Below are positions 46,701 through 61,700 of a stretch of 64,000 nt of DNA, in pieces (the first letter of the stretch is position 1; each line of letters starts with the position of its first letter). Under the pieces are notes generated by a model, which was not told where the DNA came from, did no database searches, and saw only the letters and a program-made list of their open reading frames with translations. Source of the DNA: Xestospongia muta. Lineage: Eukaryota; Porifera; Demospongiae; Haplosclerida; Petrosiidae. The stretch spans positions 12,956,263-13,020,262 of the forward strand of contig OY848918.1 in the NCBI GenBank assembly GCA_963693285.1, given 5' to 3'. The translations under genes and the position numbers were made by a program.

Positions 46701-49700
46701 GATTACTACTCAGTGATAGTAGAGTTAAAACAAAATCTTGATTGTTTAGGGGTTGCATTTTCTTTCGTTTTTATTAAAATTAATTAATAAACATCAGTGG
46801 TCACTTTCGAACTTTCAAATTATTTTTGAGCAGTGGTTAACTATTCTTGTCAATGTCATAGACCTTTCCCTCTCAAACTGTATACAATGTATCAATCTAT
46901 TGATTAATCCAGTTGAACTAACTCTATGGGAAAGTTATCATGAGTGTTTAAATAGACAGGTTTGTTATGAGTACTACTATAATAAAATGCTATGTTATTT
47001 GTAGCTTGAGATTAAATTAATGGACCATTGTCATAACATGTCTGTTGAAAACTTCATTGCAGTTATTAATATTGGTAGTTTTGAAAAATCTAAGGTCAGT
47101 CAATCTATCAATGATAAAGAACATGTAATTGGATTAGTTTTTCTAAGTTTGACATCTATGTATATAATATTGGTGTTATAATTTTATACTATTTATTTCC
47201 TTTTCTCGTGTAGATAATATACAACTTTCTTGGGAGATTTTCTGCTATTATGCCCAAAACCATTACTATCACAGAGGGACCATTTAAGAGCTTGATTACA
47301 CTTGCAAGCACTCAGTAAGTCTAGGCATACACTAACACTATATATTAATTATTTTTCGTTTGGTAATGCCTCATCAATCTTTTTGAAGAATTTGTTTACA
47401 ATATGCAATTTTACATTTGTTTTTAGTATGACTCATCCTAAGCATCAAGAGGAATTGTTGTCATTTTTCAAATTGGTCATGGAACGTTATGGCAAAACTA
47501 ATCAATCACTAGATTTTCTCACAGATCTCTTTGAACTTGATATTTATCCTTCAGAGAGATTTGAAATTGAGTTTTCTGTCACTATAAAGGAATTCATTAC
47601 AGATCATAACCTCCAGAAGGCAATACATGATGACATTATTCATGTACTAGTGAGTTCAGTGTGTAGATGTAAGTTATTTTATGTTACATTCCCTCAGAGC
47701 AAGTTATCCTTTACTAAAAATTCATTTACATGGATGATTGTCAACACTATGATAAAGGTACTATAGAATATAGCATTATGAATATTGTCTATGTACTACA
47801 AGTAAGCACTGATAGTATTATACTGTAATTTTGTAGTTAAATTTAGACTCATTCTACTGTTTTCATATAGCTATAACAAACTACTGTACATGCCTTTGAA
47901 AGCAATGATAAGCTTGTGACGAAAATTAGTTAATTTAACCAATGTTATACATAAAGGTTGCATGTAGCAAATTACTTGATGTAAAAAGTAAAGATAATAC
48001 TGTTTTGATTACTAATGTACTATGTTTATGTAGCCATCTATTACATGTTCATTCTTAGACTAGTAACCTGTTAGACCAGGACTGTTACCACATATTTGTA
48101 TATACATTCAATGTGAAAAGTTATACAGTACAATTTCAATTTAAACACACTGTATACACTTTCATTCCTGTATATAGAGAAGACTGAATAATTAGATACA
48201 AAGCTTATCATATCATACTATACTCTGTCCAAGTTGAGTTGAGCTACCCAGACATGTAAATAACTTTGCCGTTTTACGTGATATTCGCATGGAACTTGTA
48301 CCAATCAATTTAGCTTACAAATGCGCTATTTATATATAAAATTCGGCTCTCTAGTGCTATGAGAAAGTAGCAAACTATAAACTCCATACGTTTTCAATGG
48401 CATACCTTCATCATACTTCAAATTCCACACCTTCGAATAACACTTGAGAAGTCAGTCATGTGTCATGTGGTAATTCAAAATTACAGTTCTAATTATATAA
48501 ACAGATGTTCTACTATATTATAATAATTACTATTAAAAAATAATCAGATATTGTCTTTTGTGATTTAAAGCAGCTACAAAGCCACTGTGGTTCTGAAAAG
48601 AACCTTTTAACAAATGATCCTGGCACATGAAGCTCTTGTGGCATCAGCAGTTCTTTTAAGAGGTCCTTGAGTACGTTGACGCCTGTAGAGTTCTTGGAAA
48701 TAGTCATAGACATTCCCAACAACCTCCTTTGTTTGTGACCTTAGCCTCTTTCCCCTTTGTATCTTCACAAACACGTGGAAAAACGTGGTCTGTTCGCATG
48801 ACATTTATATGAAAAAGTAATGAATAACATCAAAATGTACTTCAGTGGTAAGTGGATAAAGTAGATGAGAAAATACCTCACTGTACATCCATGTATGACA
48901 CACCTTTTTTTAATGAAGGACTCAACTTAACTTGGACAGAGTATAAATAAATAGCTTCTTGATAGTATGTTGATTAACAAAAAGATGATCAATTTACTCT
49001 TAAAGATTAATTATAATTAAATCTTGTTGTTATGCAGGAGGTGTTTCATAGTGGTTTACAATTTGAGAGTGATGTACTAAACAGCTTATCTAGCTTTTGT
49101 TCACCTGATTTACATGAAGAGCACATCTGTTCTGTTAAAATTCGTGCAATTTTTAGTATTTTCTTGATTATAACTGAAGATATGAAACTTTCTTCAGACA
49201 ATTTTCACTGTCTTCAAGAATATAACTCGATAATTAACCCAATGGCAAAGTCATTTCAAGACATTTGGAATGCTTTTAAAAGTTGGGAAGGTGTTGATAA
49301 AGAACCTACCATTGACTTGTTCAAACAAAGAGTAAAAAATATTCCTGAATTTCGACAGTTTGTTGATGGTGTTTTGAATGGCTTCAAAGATTTTGTTGTA
49401 ATAACTGGACAACAAATTAGAAAGAAGAATGTCACATATGATGATTTAGATGCATTAGACACTCATTATGAGGTGTATGAATCAATGATGCAGTGTGTTT
49501 CAAAAATCTTCTTTAGTGAGTTCATTATTATTTTGAAAGAAGAATTATCAGATCTTAAGAAACAATATAATGATTGTATTGAAGAGATCAATAAATTGTT
49601 GGTTATGTCTCTCAAAAATGATCAAGAATTAGCCAAGTAAGTACATGAAATAATAGTTATATAATTATATTTATATTATATATATGTGTGTGTATAGGTC

Positions 49701-52700
49701 GTGTGTTCAATCACTATTGAATAAGTATAGTATAGAAATTCCTCCGGCGTTGAATACTCAGCTCAAGGAGTTGCTTATACCATTTACTGGTCATGAAATT
49801 CTCTCAACTGATGGCTCACAAGTCTACAATGTGATTACTTATCGAGCTAACCAAAGCAGTCAGTTGTCTTCTCTTGAATCATTAAAAGTTAGTCTGACAA
49901 TGTTTCTAGAGCCATTGAAAGAGTCATTAGATACGCTTGTTTTGGCTGACTTAAAAAGTTGTCAAATCTTTGAGAAATGCATTAACTACTATCTACTTAG
50001 TCGCCAGCATTCTCAGACCCTCTTTACGGAGACCAATATGTTCACTCTTGACTGTCAAAAGAGGATGATTCAACTAAATGATGCTGTTCAAGAAGCTGAG
50101 ACTGTTGTGTTATCTCTAATAGAAGGCAATGCAAAAATGAATATTATTGTTGACATTTTTGACTCAAATGATCTTAAGAACATTGACCTATCAATAGAAA
50201 ACAAGTCACTACAGCAATATTACAAGTTAAAGATTGGACACAATGTCTCTGTTGATATCTCTAATACTTTCACTGCATTATTAGAACTCTTTGCTGTATA
50301 TAAGCATATTATTGCTTTGCAGAAGACTTGTGCATTATTTGGTCTTAATGAGTGTCTAAAAGACCCCAAACTGATCCAGCTAATTGAAATTGCAAATGAA
50401 GTTGATAGATCTCTGAAGGAGAGTGAATTAGAGTCACCAAACACACATTATATTACTTCATCTGAGGCCTTTGTTAAAGTATCAACTATTAAAGATATCT
50501 TTGGTATTACTGACCTCATTGACAATCCTTGTTTCAATTTGTTCTCTCTTTTACAACATGGTTGTGCTCTATATGACTTTGCTCAAGAAAGAGGTTATAA
50601 TTTAAGTAATGGTATGGAGACATTTCGCCAAGAATATCAATTAGTAACTGCAGACCTTTTACATGAAGATCATCAAGAAGAGCTATTAGCAGTTCTATTT
50701 GGTGCTATGCAATTGACTTCTTGTTTCTTTGATGAATTGTGTTCCCTTCTTGACCTTTGGACTAGAATAAACAAGATTAGCAATGTATCAGCCGCAACAG
50801 CTCAACTCAAGACAGTTAATGAAGAAATAGGTCTTATCAGAATCTGGTTTAATAGAGTAGCTGTAAGTTGAATAACATTTAAATGAATAACGTGTCAGTA
50901 AATAGATAGATTGTTGAATGGATGAGTTGTTGTCTAACAAATACATAAGAACAGATAGATAGTTTATAAATCTAATCATGCATTGTAAATTGTACAATGC
51001 ATAGAATACTTATATAGTTATCTTATCCTTTTTAGGAAGGGTCTCAAGAAATGAATGAAAATACTCTACAATGTATTCTTTGTTCTGGATCTTATCACTT
51101 CTTTTGTGATGGATATTGTGTTGAGGTCAAATTACAATTTGATCCATCTTATGAAAATCAAAGAGGTAAATTGAGTGATTGTACCCTTATGTATATGAAA
51201 CAGGTTACGTTTCTACTTAAATAGACCAGCCACTTAAAGAATGGTCTAGTAATAAAATAGAAGAATTCATTCGGCAGCTAACATTGATAAATTCTGAAAT
51301 AGAATGTATCGATGATCAAGTTGGTACTAATTTCAGATGGTTTCAACAGGTAATTTTGACTATACAGTATGATATACTCTTATATTACATTTATATTATA
51401 CCTACACAGTTTAATATAGCTGCAATGGAATTACAGAGTTGCTATTCTCAATTGCAACATTATGGTCATCCACTTTATTTGAAGGCATCATCAGATCCAG
51501 AAAAATATTTACTATATCCTTCACATGAAGGATTGCAAGCATTAAGAGCCAAGGTATACATTACGTTTGTAGAACATACATATAATATATACTTACATAG
51601 GTCAAAGCTTCTAAGAATCAGCTGACAGAGTTTGTGGATATCTTTTATGAGTCCAAGAAAGAGTTTCCCTTGTTGTCATTTGTAAACACACAGAAACTAA
51701 AAGCAATTTATTCAGACCTGAAAGAAGACATTTCATACTTTGATGACCTTTTGAGAGATGTTGGCTTTCTCTTTAATTTAGATGAAAACTCCTGTCAGGT
51801 TATACGTAAAGTTAGTCACACATAGTCTATAAATATTTATTAATTACCATTTTTTTTATTTTACAGGAGCTCTCTAAGTATCATTTAGCTAACAGAAATG
51901 ACATCAATGAAGGACCTGATTTTGAGCATCCTGCAAAAATAATTGGGTGTTTTTTGAACTGGCTTGTCAGCCAATCTGAATTAAAGCCTTATCTTTCTCA
52001 TGCTGTTTTACCACAAAAGGGAAACCGAAGAGAAGATCCAATTATAATCACTTTGATTTCAGCCTTTAATTATTCTAATTTAGATTTGATTCGATTAATA
52101 TACTGGAGTTTTGATAAAAGCTTCCCACTGTTTTGTCAGGTGTTTAGATGTTCATCAAATGCATGTAAAGAAGACATTGAGTTATTTTTTGACAGAATTG
52201 ATCATTTTCCTCAATCAAAATATCTTGTACTGGGAATCAATTTAATTGGAAATGACTTGCAACAAGTGAGTCAGTCTTAATGTAATATTCACTATCCTTG
52301 TATTCTAATATTGTGAATAGGTCTTTTTAAAACGATTCTCTAAATTGAAATCAAATGTTCACAGAAATTCTGATCACTTAAGAACAATAGACATCTTTGT
52401 CGTTGAGTACTCTCCTTCACTGTTTCGACACATACCATGGATTGCTACCACAACCAAAGTGGTAAATACTTACTTTTATCATTTAATTATTTTCACTGAT
52501 TTTAATTTAGGACAAAGATAAACTACATGATTTTACTGATATATATGCTTATCTAAGGAAACAAAAAATTGATAAAGAATTTAAGCAATTTCAAATTGTG
52601 TATGGACTTCCAGGTAAATAGAATAAGAAAGTATTTAATTTGTATAATAGTGAAAAGTGGATTATATATTCTATGCAAAATTGAAACTGTTATTATAACA

Positions 52701-55700
52701 TTTTCAAGTTATGTATGGACTTCCAGGTAAAAAAGTATAAACAATCATTTAATTTGTTTTTTACCCCTATTAAAATAATTGAAGTTGTTAAAGAAGACCA
52801 AGATTATACATTTTTTTGTTGTTGGGAAAAATATCAATTGTTGAATGCTATTAAATGAAATCAACCGTATGCATTTATTGTTATTTTGGATTATTTTATG
52901 TGAGGCTTTATTAATATGTTATATCATTTAGGAAGTGGTAAGACACATTACATTAAGAATTGTCTTGACAGTGACTTTCATGATAAAACACCTAAAGTGA
53001 TTAGTATCAATGAAACCTTCAACAAGACTGAAGTTGTTCAACGTCTTATAAAACTTGAAAATGGTTTGACTACATATGATTTGGCACTCGTTTTGAACAT
53101 CAATTTAGTATGGCCTCAAGTAAATTATTATTCTTTTAAAACGTATTTTTGATCCCATTTATAGAAATGGGATAGAGAAGAGTACAAGAAAGTATTTTAT
53201 CAACTTGTAGATGATGTAAACTGGTTCTTTTTTGATTACTTCATACTTGGTTATGTTGATGTTCCTGAGAATACTAGTGCTAAGTCAACTTCTCCTGGTT
53301 GTCTTTCACTACCATTGGTAGCTGGAGTTTCCATGTCTGTTTATGTAGAAGTTAGTTATTAAATATTTATATTGATATTACCAGCTGACATGTAAAGGAT
53401 GTATAGAAATTGTTTTTGACCAAAAAGTATGTTTGCATATGGTAATAAATTGCTTTTTTCTATTTAGTTTGAAAAGGGATAAGTAAAAATCCCATAGTAG
53501 CAGGTGATTAGCTAAGTGTAATCTATGACTCAAAGCAATCTTATGATTCCTTTTGGTCACAAAATGTGCTAAACCTATATTGATTTCATGAAGTTATAAA
53601 TGTTCATTTGTAGGCTCCATACTGGAAACTTGTTGATGATCATTATGCAACAGATGAAGAATGTCTTGATCAGTCATATGAAAAGTTTAAAGATCTCCTT
53701 CCTGTCTTTGCTCTACTTGGTGATAAGATTACTCCTCCAATATTGTTTGATGTAAAACATAATCCTGGTGTGCAGCTAGTTTGTAAATATATTGTTGCAT
53801 ATAGAGAACAAAGGCTGGATCTCATCAATAAAAGTATGTTCACTCTGAAAATATCTCTTAAAGTATAATGAATTTGCTTTCTATTTTGATATCCTAGTTG
53901 AATATTTATTTACAAGTTTTGTCCCAACCATGATGGCTATAAATAGCAGATAAAATATGTAATGATGTAAAGAAGCCGTAGGGCATAAGCTGTATATGTA
54001 GTAAGTAGCACATTGTCAGTATAAGCGGTTGGGCTATAACCAGGTTTGGCTTGATGCAATAGAAATATAAAGTAATATCACTTTGTCAAGTCTAAACACC
54101 TTGTCACCACATTGTATCTATTGTATCTTATTTCAACACTTTTAGAACCCAGAGATCCTCCAATTAAAATTAATAAGATTATGAAGGACATTCCTCCCAG
54201 TAAGTGTCAGAGAATACTCTATGAAACTTTTCCAATTGCTGAAGTTAGAGGGAATAAAATTATGGAGGTTTTGTATTTGAGGTGGGTACCACTGACATAA
54301 GAATTTATAATATGTTTTGTCATTTTCTACTTACACAAGCATTTTTTGTGTATAGCAGAGCAATTACTGTACAGATGTAATAATGATATTATTTTTAACT
54401 TTATTTGAAATATGACTAATAGACTGAAAGAACAATTTAATTTCATTGCGTTCTTTATATTTAGTTACATGGAAAGACGATGCATATTTCTAGAGAATTG
54501 TTCCCATCTTGAAACTATAAGAAAGAGTGAAGGAAAAGTGATTGGAGAGAGAAACACAACAAAAATGAGGTCCACATTGTTTGCTATTATGCAGGAAGAA
54601 GTTGGAAGTTTTTGTAAGCAGTCTTTGTCATGGTCGTCTGATGTTTATAGACAGGTTTGCTAATAGCATAAACTTGATTGAATTTTCTGCGCAAAATTTC
54701 TGATAACCAAGCTTGATCCAAATTACCACATCTATATGAAATCATTTATGGTGACATAATCCATTACAATATCCATTATTGCAAATTTATTTGTAAAACA
54801 AAGTACTGTCATGCTTATAGAGTCATTGTAATTAACTATTCCATCAAATTAATTACTGTTTATTTAAAAACTCTTTTTTTCATTTAGTTGATATATGATT
54901 TTAATAATGGTGGAAGCACATTCAGATTGTTCTGTACTCAGCCAGAACGTCTGCCACCAGATGAATATTCTAAGTATCAAGCAATTGGAATTGACATGGG
55001 AACACTCGAGTATGTTTAATTTTAATTAAAGACATTTTATAGCTTAATAACCATGCTCATTATAGCCTGGCGTGTTTAATTATTATTGATAAGCAAGAGA
55101 TTAAATATATTTATATAGTTATTGTCTAAAACAAGCTTAAGACTGCCTAGAAAGCCTGGAGTGAACTTGGAATCTCTTGTTTACACCATTTTATGAAATA
55201 TTTCTACTATTTATATCATTAATGAAGGGTATGACTGAATACATTTTTTAGCTCCAGCAGTCTTTGGACTATAATTGTGTCTAGGTTTGATCTTCAAGCT
55301 TTTTAACTTCATATTTTAGTAAATACCATGCTAAACTATATTATTTACTTAACATCAACACTTTCAACACCTTTTTTAATTTAAATATTTAGAGAGCAAC
55401 TCAGCACTCAACTACTTCACAATTATCTTTCTGCTGCTCTTAATGTTGACAAAAATCAAGAAACCAAGGAAATTGAACTAATAAAAGAAAAGAAATTTGT
55501 TCTCACAAGAGATTTCGTTCAAAAAATGTTGAATATTCATGAGAGAAAGGAATGTTGTATTCCAGTGGTCATAGAAGGAGAGACTGGTGTTGGAAAGACT
55601 TATCTTCTTGAGTTATTAGCCTTTCTATGGAATGAATCTTGGAACCAACAGTTGAAAAAACAGAGGCAAAATATGAAAGTAAGTGATTTATTCTAGATTT

Positions 55701-58700
55701 TCATTATAGTATAATTGCTATTACAGGAATTTCTACTTGAAACAATTTCCATGTTAAAAGCTCAAGATTCAACAGCTAGCAAATTGCTGAATACAACACT
55801 TTCTATGTTACAAATGGGAAATGAAAAAGTGCCTCTAAATGATTTGCAGCGGATTTTGAGACTACCTGATCCCAATACACCTTCTAAACAATTGTTTGAA
55901 ATAGTGAGGATTAAGGTTGATTCCTATGATCCAGTGTTATCAAGTTTAGTATTACCAAGTGATTCTGTTTGCAAAAGTGAAGTTGTTGATTTATTGGAGA
56001 AAATGCAGCAAGTTTGTGATGTGGAGGTAATATTAATGATTTTTATATAAACATTTCTATTCATGCTGCTAATTAGACAATGGCTGAAGTGTTAAATGGT
56101 ATTCTCTATGGGTCTCTAAAGAGCACGTTTTATAAATTAAGCATTCATACTGGTAAGTTTCACTCCACTCACAGTAAACATAGTCATAGTCATTTCTTCC
56201 ATTTTTTAAAATAATTGATTAAAAATAGCATGTAATACTTGGTGTCATTTATGTAATTTGTGAGGGTTTTGTGTTATTCTCTAGCCATGAAGCCTGAAGA
56301 AATCAGAAAGTTCTTTTATGATGTTAGTCAACATGCTGAGTCTCTATTAACAAGATATAATCACTACTTAGAACACAGAAAGAGAGTAACTTTTAAAAAA
56401 TATCAGAAACCTATAGTCACTGTAAGTACATTTTTTGAAAACTAAAATTGGATTTTTTATATTATGATTTTCTACATAGCTTTTTTCTCAATACAGGTCT
56501 TAACAATTTTTTTAATACAGGTCTTTTTGGATGAAATTAATACCTGCTCCTGTCCAGGATATTTGAAGGAAATCATTACTGATGGCACTGCTGGTATAAG
56601 AGTAAGATCTTAAATGATACTCATTGAATTTATTTTATTTTTTTGAAGCTTATAGTGAGGAATGCTCACTAGCTTTATTTAATTCTAAGAGTAGCTCAAT
56701 TAAGAACTTTTTTTTCATTACATTATTGATTATCTACTTTGCTAAAATAAAAAGACAATAGTTGGGGTCAGCTATCCAAGGATTTGGTTTGTATAAAGTC
56801 TTGAATAACAGATTTGTGCTTCCCATTTCAGTTTCACTCTAACACCAATAATATCTTTGCAAAGTATTAATATGCAGAAACGCATACAACAAAGTAAATT
56901 ATTGGGTTACTTCTTTCTTTGTTTTTAATCCTTCCTTGTTTAACCCTCACTGTTCACTGGATGGGCAAGAGATACTGTAATTGCTCTGTGTTTTATGTCT
57001 GTATGCTTCAAAAATACAGGCAATACAGTTAAGTTTGTGTACAGTATAGAAATTTTTACATTTTCTGCATGGGAATTGTCCTGAAATTGGTAGTTACAGC
57101 AATTTTGTTTACCCTATTCTGTAAGATCTTCATGTCCACACCTATTTGCCGAATACTAATTATAAGAAAAGTATCACATGACAATTTTCTTACATGTGTT
57201 AGTTGATTTGGTCAAGGAGTTATCCTATCCACTTTCACATTTTAGTTTCATTAAGAGCTATTTTCCTGTTAGGGCTGAAAATAACTTTGGTTTGACATTT
57301 GACTTGTTAGTTATTTTTATTTGCAAATATGAGTGATTAAGCTAACAAACAGATCCTTAAAGAACTGTTGACAAAACAGTTTATGCTACATCAGTTTATT
57401 ATTTTAAAACAACTTTAGTTACCTATTTTATTCAGCATGTTTACATAGTGGAAGTGACCGCTGTCGCTACATAAAATCTTCCTAAATAAAATATAAGGAT
57501 AACTGACATTATAACATTATACTATCCTACTATAGCAGAAACAATGATTCAGCTTTTCATGTTCAAGGGTATTTGCAATACCTGACCCCATTACTACATG
57601 ATTGTTTATAAAATACTTCATGTTTCACTACTTCAACTATAGTTCTCTTATTTGTCTATTATAGGGTCAAAAAATCTCATCAAACATATTCATTGTTGCG
57701 GCTTCTAATCCTCATCGAGGTAACAGTTTGGCCTCCATAGAAAAGAAATCTGATGAGAACTGGTTTAGAAGCTCTTATTATGTCCAGTCTTTACCTCCAA
57801 CTCTTGAGCTTATTATGTGGGACTATGGACAATTACAAGAGAGTCACGAAAAAGAGTATATAAGAGAAAAGTTCATTCTCACTTATAAGGATTTGGCATC
57901 TCTTGAATACAATTTTCTTACTGAGCAAATAGCGAAAGCTCAAAGGTTTATTAGATACTGTGCCTACGAAACATTGGTCAAGAATAATTTACCAGAAGAT
58001 AGAGCAAAGCTATGTTCCCAAAGCACTGTTAGTCAAAGAGATATTCAACGTGTCTTTACATTTTATGATTGGCTTTGGAAGTGGTTCAAGCGACCAACCA
58101 AATATGATAGAGATGATTTTAGTGTCAGTTCTCGTGCTGTGTTTGTTGCTCTAGCTTTAGTTTACTATTTCCGACTAAATGATGAATATCGAAAGAAATT
58201 TAAGAAAGAGATGAATGAGTGTTCCCCTGTAGGCAAACAAGGCATTCTAGTCACATTTGAAAATGCACTTGATGATGAGTTTGAATGGGTGTCTGAACAC
58301 GTTGATCTTCCGGTTGGTATTGCCCCAACTGATGCCCTCAAAGAGAACATTTATGCTATAATTGTATGTACAATGACTCGCATTCCTCTAATCATTATCG
58401 GCCCACCTGGTTCTTCAAAAACACTATCTTTTAAGATTGTGACATCAAATTTCCAAGGACAAGAGTCCAAGTGGAAGGATGACATTGATATTCTGTTGAG
58501 GTTAGATCCTCATTTTTATCAGTGTTCTCGTAGCTCTACATCAACAGAAATTGAAACTGTTTTTCAGAGAGCTGAAAAACGTCAGATAACATTTGATCAT
58601 GGTAGTATTAACAGTCAATCTGTTGTTCTTATGGATGAAGCTGGATTAGCAGAAGATTCTCATGAATCATTAAAAGTTCTACATTATTACTTGGACAATC

Positions 58701-61700
58701 CAAAAGTCAGTGAAATATTGTATAATTTGCTATCCTATATGTCTAACATTTGCTAATAATACCATAATTAGTGTATATCTAGAAAGGTACAGACATAGTT
58801 GTTAGCCACTAGCTAAATTTAAATTAATTAGTAATACTTTGGTACTATGTTTTGGGAAACATGATCAATGAATAGATTTATAATAATACTGGTACTTATA
58901 TTTCCCTTTAGGTATCTTTTGTAGGGATAACCAATAAGTTTTTAGATGCTGCCAAGAGTAACCGAGCTGTTTGTGTGTACAGAAGTGAAACATCTCATAA
59001 TGACTTAGTGCAACTGGCAAAGTATTCTTTGACACATGGACAGGCTCCTAAAGCCACCGACATGATGGAAGAAGACGTTATTGATGGTTTTGTAAAAGTG
59101 TATAAAAGAATGATGACAGAGCCTGAACTCAAAAATTTCTTCGGGTTACGTGATTTTATTCACTTCTTTACTTATCTTAGTCAAGTAAAATCTGAAAATG
59201 ACATTATATCACCTGAAGCAATTGTTCAATCTTTGGAACATAATTTCAATGGAACTGCTCACTTTCAGGAAATATTGAGAGGTTTTCTTGAAGTGGTATG
59301 TCTAAAGATAGTGAATGTTTTTTTTATGCTATTACAATTTAGAAATTGATAAATCTAATTACTTTTTTCCTTTTTGTAGATTGGTTCAACTCCTGATCAA
59401 ATGTATAATCGTTCCTTAGTTAAAATTCTACAATCAAGTTTTGTACAGAAGGAAAAAGATCTCTCTGCAGAAAACTTAGTTCGATATAAATTACTCATTG
59501 ACAGTAGTGAAGATCTATCATTGGTCCGACTTCTCTTTGCCTTTAATATACTGAATAGAGATGAAACAAGAATCTTATCATGCTCTAAACTTCCTGGTGA
59601 TAGTGAATCACAAAAGGTAAAAAAGAAATAAGTGTATTTAGTATTATGAAAGTGTTCATTTTTATAGCTCAACATTACTGAAGCTATATTACATTCTGTT
59701 GTGCAAGGTCATACAGTGCTAATTCATCAAGCTGATGAAATTCAAGAATATTTCTATGATCTTTTTAACCATCGATTTACCTGCATAAAAAACCAATCTA
59801 GTACATCATATTATGCAAATGTGGCTGTTGGTCCTAACATTCATCCCACTCGAGTTAGCCCTCAGTTTAATTGTGTCATGATTATAAGTAGTTCAGAGCT
59901 ACCTAAAATGGAGAAGCCATTCTTAAACAGATTTGAGAAGTATGCCTTAAATCATGAAGTCCTCTTTAGGGAAGTATTGTCCTCATGTCCAAATAGTATT
60001 AAAAGTCTGCTTAAGTATGCCAAGAATGATGTAAGTTAAGAATAATTTAATTTTAATTTTGTGCCATGCAAAAAGCAATACTCATTTACATGATATTCAA
60101 TAGTTTTATAATACATAGGCAGTTGTATTTCTATTTTAATAATTTTAATATTTTGGTTATCAAAACAGACATGTTCATTTTTGTGATATTCACTAGTTTT
60201 ATATTATACAGCCAGTTATCTTTCTATTTTATAGATTGATGACTTTGTCAAATCATGCAGAGAATCTAGCTTTTATGGGTTTGTAAAGTACACAATTGAT
60301 TCACTCATGCTATCATTTTCAATGTCCTTGTTGTCTAATGACTACTCACCCACTTTTGGCAATGAAGATGAGAAACATGACACTGACTGTCAATGTACCA
60401 TCAACAAAGGACGTTTTGTGAAATATCTTGTGCGACACTTTTATGATTTCTTTGGGATGCATGTAAAATTGGTAGGTTGATAACAATGTTAATGTATTGG
60501 TGTATTAATATGCAATGTCAATGTTATATCGAGTTCTTCTAGTCCTAATTTGAAATATTTTATTAGAAAGCTATAATTAATATTTTAAATACAGTCTGAT
60601 TTACTATGCATTGATAACAATCAATTTATGCAATATTCTCAATCATATCTGAAATTAGATTTTGAACTCAACCGTTGCATTTTATAGCTCAGTGTTTCAA
60701 AGTGGCATTTCTAATGCAGCAGATTGAACTATTGGCTTTCCATAGTGAAATTATAGCACTCAAATATATACTCTGTTTCACACATCATTCTATCACAACT
60801 ATCATAGTCTTGAGGAATAGCTATTTTCATTATTAATTCTTACCCATAAACCTGATCTTTGTCATGTTATATTAGTATCTTTTGTTATGTAGACATTAGG
60901 AGGTTTTATTACCTTTATAAACTGCTTTTATATATAAGACTTTATTATTATTATGTAGGGTGAATCTTCCAAGTTTTCAAATACAGTCCAATACTTATTT
61001 AATGTTGTCCCAATTGATGATACCGTGGAAGATTATCTAAGTACAGCCAAACCTTTTGATTTGAGTGAATATGTAAAACAAGCCATAAAATTTATGAAAG
61101 AGAGAAGCATTGATTTTTCTATTGAACCAGATTGTGCCACGATGGATAACTTTCCAATTCTTATATTGAGAGAATCAGTTGTTGTATACCTTCGTAGACA
61201 GCTCATTCAACTTATGACTCCTGAAGCATTAGTCCTTCACAGTGAACATCTTCATGAATATTATATTCAATGTTATCTTCAACATCAACATCACTTTTCA
61301 CTTGGCCAACTGATCCAAGAAGAAAATGATGCTCTTGGAAAATTGTGAGTTGTATTTTTTAATTTATTTATATACTTTTATGGAGATTACTTCCTTCTTT
61401 TTTTAAACATTCTCCACGTTTATGTTGATAATAATAGTGTCCTACTTTATCAAGTATTATCCTATGATTCAATCATATTATTACTTCTGTTTATAGGACT
61501 AGTCCTCCACATTTTAAAATTAAGAAATACCTCTGTTATACACGTACATCTTATGCCATACTCGAGATAATTCATCCACACTATTTCTGGCAATTCAAAA
61601 TAACAGAAGAGGAGCGTACTAAGATGAGGGAATTGTTTCTAATTGATACACAATTATTGTATACTTACGTTATTACCAGTGCCACTAGCCAACAGAATAT

